Positions 5,994 through 6,162 of a stretch of DNA of 6,162 nucleotides are shown here, piece by piece. This DNA comes from Thermoplasmata archaeon. GTDB taxonomy: Archaea > Thermoplasmatota > Thermoplasmata > GCA-020350865. A program made the position numbers and the translations under genes. The stretch covers positions 2,213,571-2,219,732 of the forward strand of contig CP070726.1 of NCBI GenBank assembly GCA_020350865.1. Reading direction: 5' to 3'. The stretch's first letter is position 1. Each line of letters begins with the position of its first letter. A model generated the notes under the pieces. The model was not told the DNA's origin. It worked only from the letters and a program-made list of their open reading frames with translations, and did no database searches.

Positions 5994-6001
5994 TTTGTCT
6001 G
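5982..6001. promoter_or_regulatory. Operator-like palindrome cluster at the start of the 117-residue gene
   Basis: Two overlapping inverted repeats lie here. TGTCAGACA (5984-5992) is a perfect 9-base palindrome around a single centre. CAGACA-ctt-TGTCTG (5987-6001) has perfect 6-base arms. The half-site TTTGTC recurs at 5982 and 5994, 12 bases apart. The site lies just downstream of the TATA element, over the predicted transcription start and GTG codon, where a bound repressor would block initiation. An inverted copy of the core occurs at 6113-6125. Confidence 0.5.
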
Positions 6002-6026
6002 CCGGGTACCTATATGCAACTTATAG

Positions 6027-6035
6027 TATATATAG
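6027..6035 (-). promoter_or_regulatory. TATA box of the 117/52-residue gene pair
   Basis: The minus strand reads AAAACTATATATACTATAAG. A CTATATATA box at 6027-6035 predicts a transcription start near 6005, about 12 bases before the GTG at 5993. A second TATA-like stretch (GCATATAGG, about 6009-6017) lies closer to the gene. It would place the start near 5987 and favour one of the downstream ATGs instead. Confidence 0.5.
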
Positions 6036-6112
6036 TTTTTGTTTCCGTCAAAGAAAAAGGGTTTTTTCCCATCTATTCAGTGACATCAACCTGTATGACA
6101 ATTATTGGTTTA

Positions 6113-6125
6113 TTTGTCTGACAAA
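6113..6125. promoter_or_regulatory. Upstream operator-like palindrome TTTGTCTGACAAA
   Basis: This is a perfect 13-base palindrome with 6-base arms and a single central base. Its TGTCTGACAAA is repeated exactly, in the opposite orientation, at 5982-5992. The site lies about 80-90 bases upstream of the TATA element of the 117-residue gene, with centres 131 bases apart. The form TTTGTC-N-GACAAA resembles sites used by dimeric winged-helix regulators, but the regulator is unknown. It could equally serve a gene beyond the right edge of the window. Confidence 0.45.
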
Positions 6126-6162
6126 CCACCGGTTATACTTCCCCCACAATTGATATCAGAAT

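Noticed and set aside
6051..6070. AAAAAGGGTTTTTTCCC as a terminator for a gene beyond the right edge
   Set aside because: T-rich runs could end an archaeal transcript, but no gene is visible feeding into it and the run is short; it cannot be supported.

Overview
The window looks like a piece of an archaeal chromosome. It carries a transcription factor S (TFS) gene, a DUF2070 membrane protein (a family known essentially from Archaea), and archaeal-type promoters: TATA elements about 25-30 bases before the expected transcription start, with very short or absent leaders. Shine-Dalgarno sites are present at some genes (cutA, tfs) and absent at others. Base composition is close to balanced. A euryarchaeal host, possibly Thermoplasmatota-related, is my best guess, but nothing here fixes the lineage. 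No mobile element, CRISPR array, tRNA or rRNA was seen.

Layout from left to right. (1) A SAM hydrolase (DUF62 / SAM hydroxide adenosyltransferase) is read rightward from a leaderless-looking promoter. Its stop codon overlaps the stop of (2), a leftward tfs-cutA pair. This pair encodes the RNA polymerase cleavage factor TFS and, 30 bases downstream, the CutA1 divalent-cation tolerance protein. (3) A divergent promoter region of about 230 bases leads rightward to a short, protease-less NfeD membrane protein and then a stomatin/prohibitin-like (SPFH) protein, a well-known gene partnership in membrane organisation. (4) Convergent with these, only 20 bases away, is a large leftward DUF2070 gene. 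It has an N-terminal multi-span membrane domain, a soluble domain with His/Asp-rich motifs, and a C-terminal membrane helix. (5) At the right end is a leftward pair of small unrecognised genes of 117 and 52 residues. They lie in the same reading frame, separated by one UAA codon and one sense codon. A strong TATA-like element lies upstream, and two copies of a TGTCTGACA palindrome flank it.

The first five genes plus DUF2070 are mostly conserved housekeeping or membrane genes. The part least explained by known biology is the right end (about 5478-6125): two unknown small proteins under what looks like dedicated operator control. The second open question is the biochemical role of the DUF2070 soluble domain, whose His/Asp motifs look like those of an enzyme or metal site. 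All functional calls rest on motif recognition by eye; no database search was possible.
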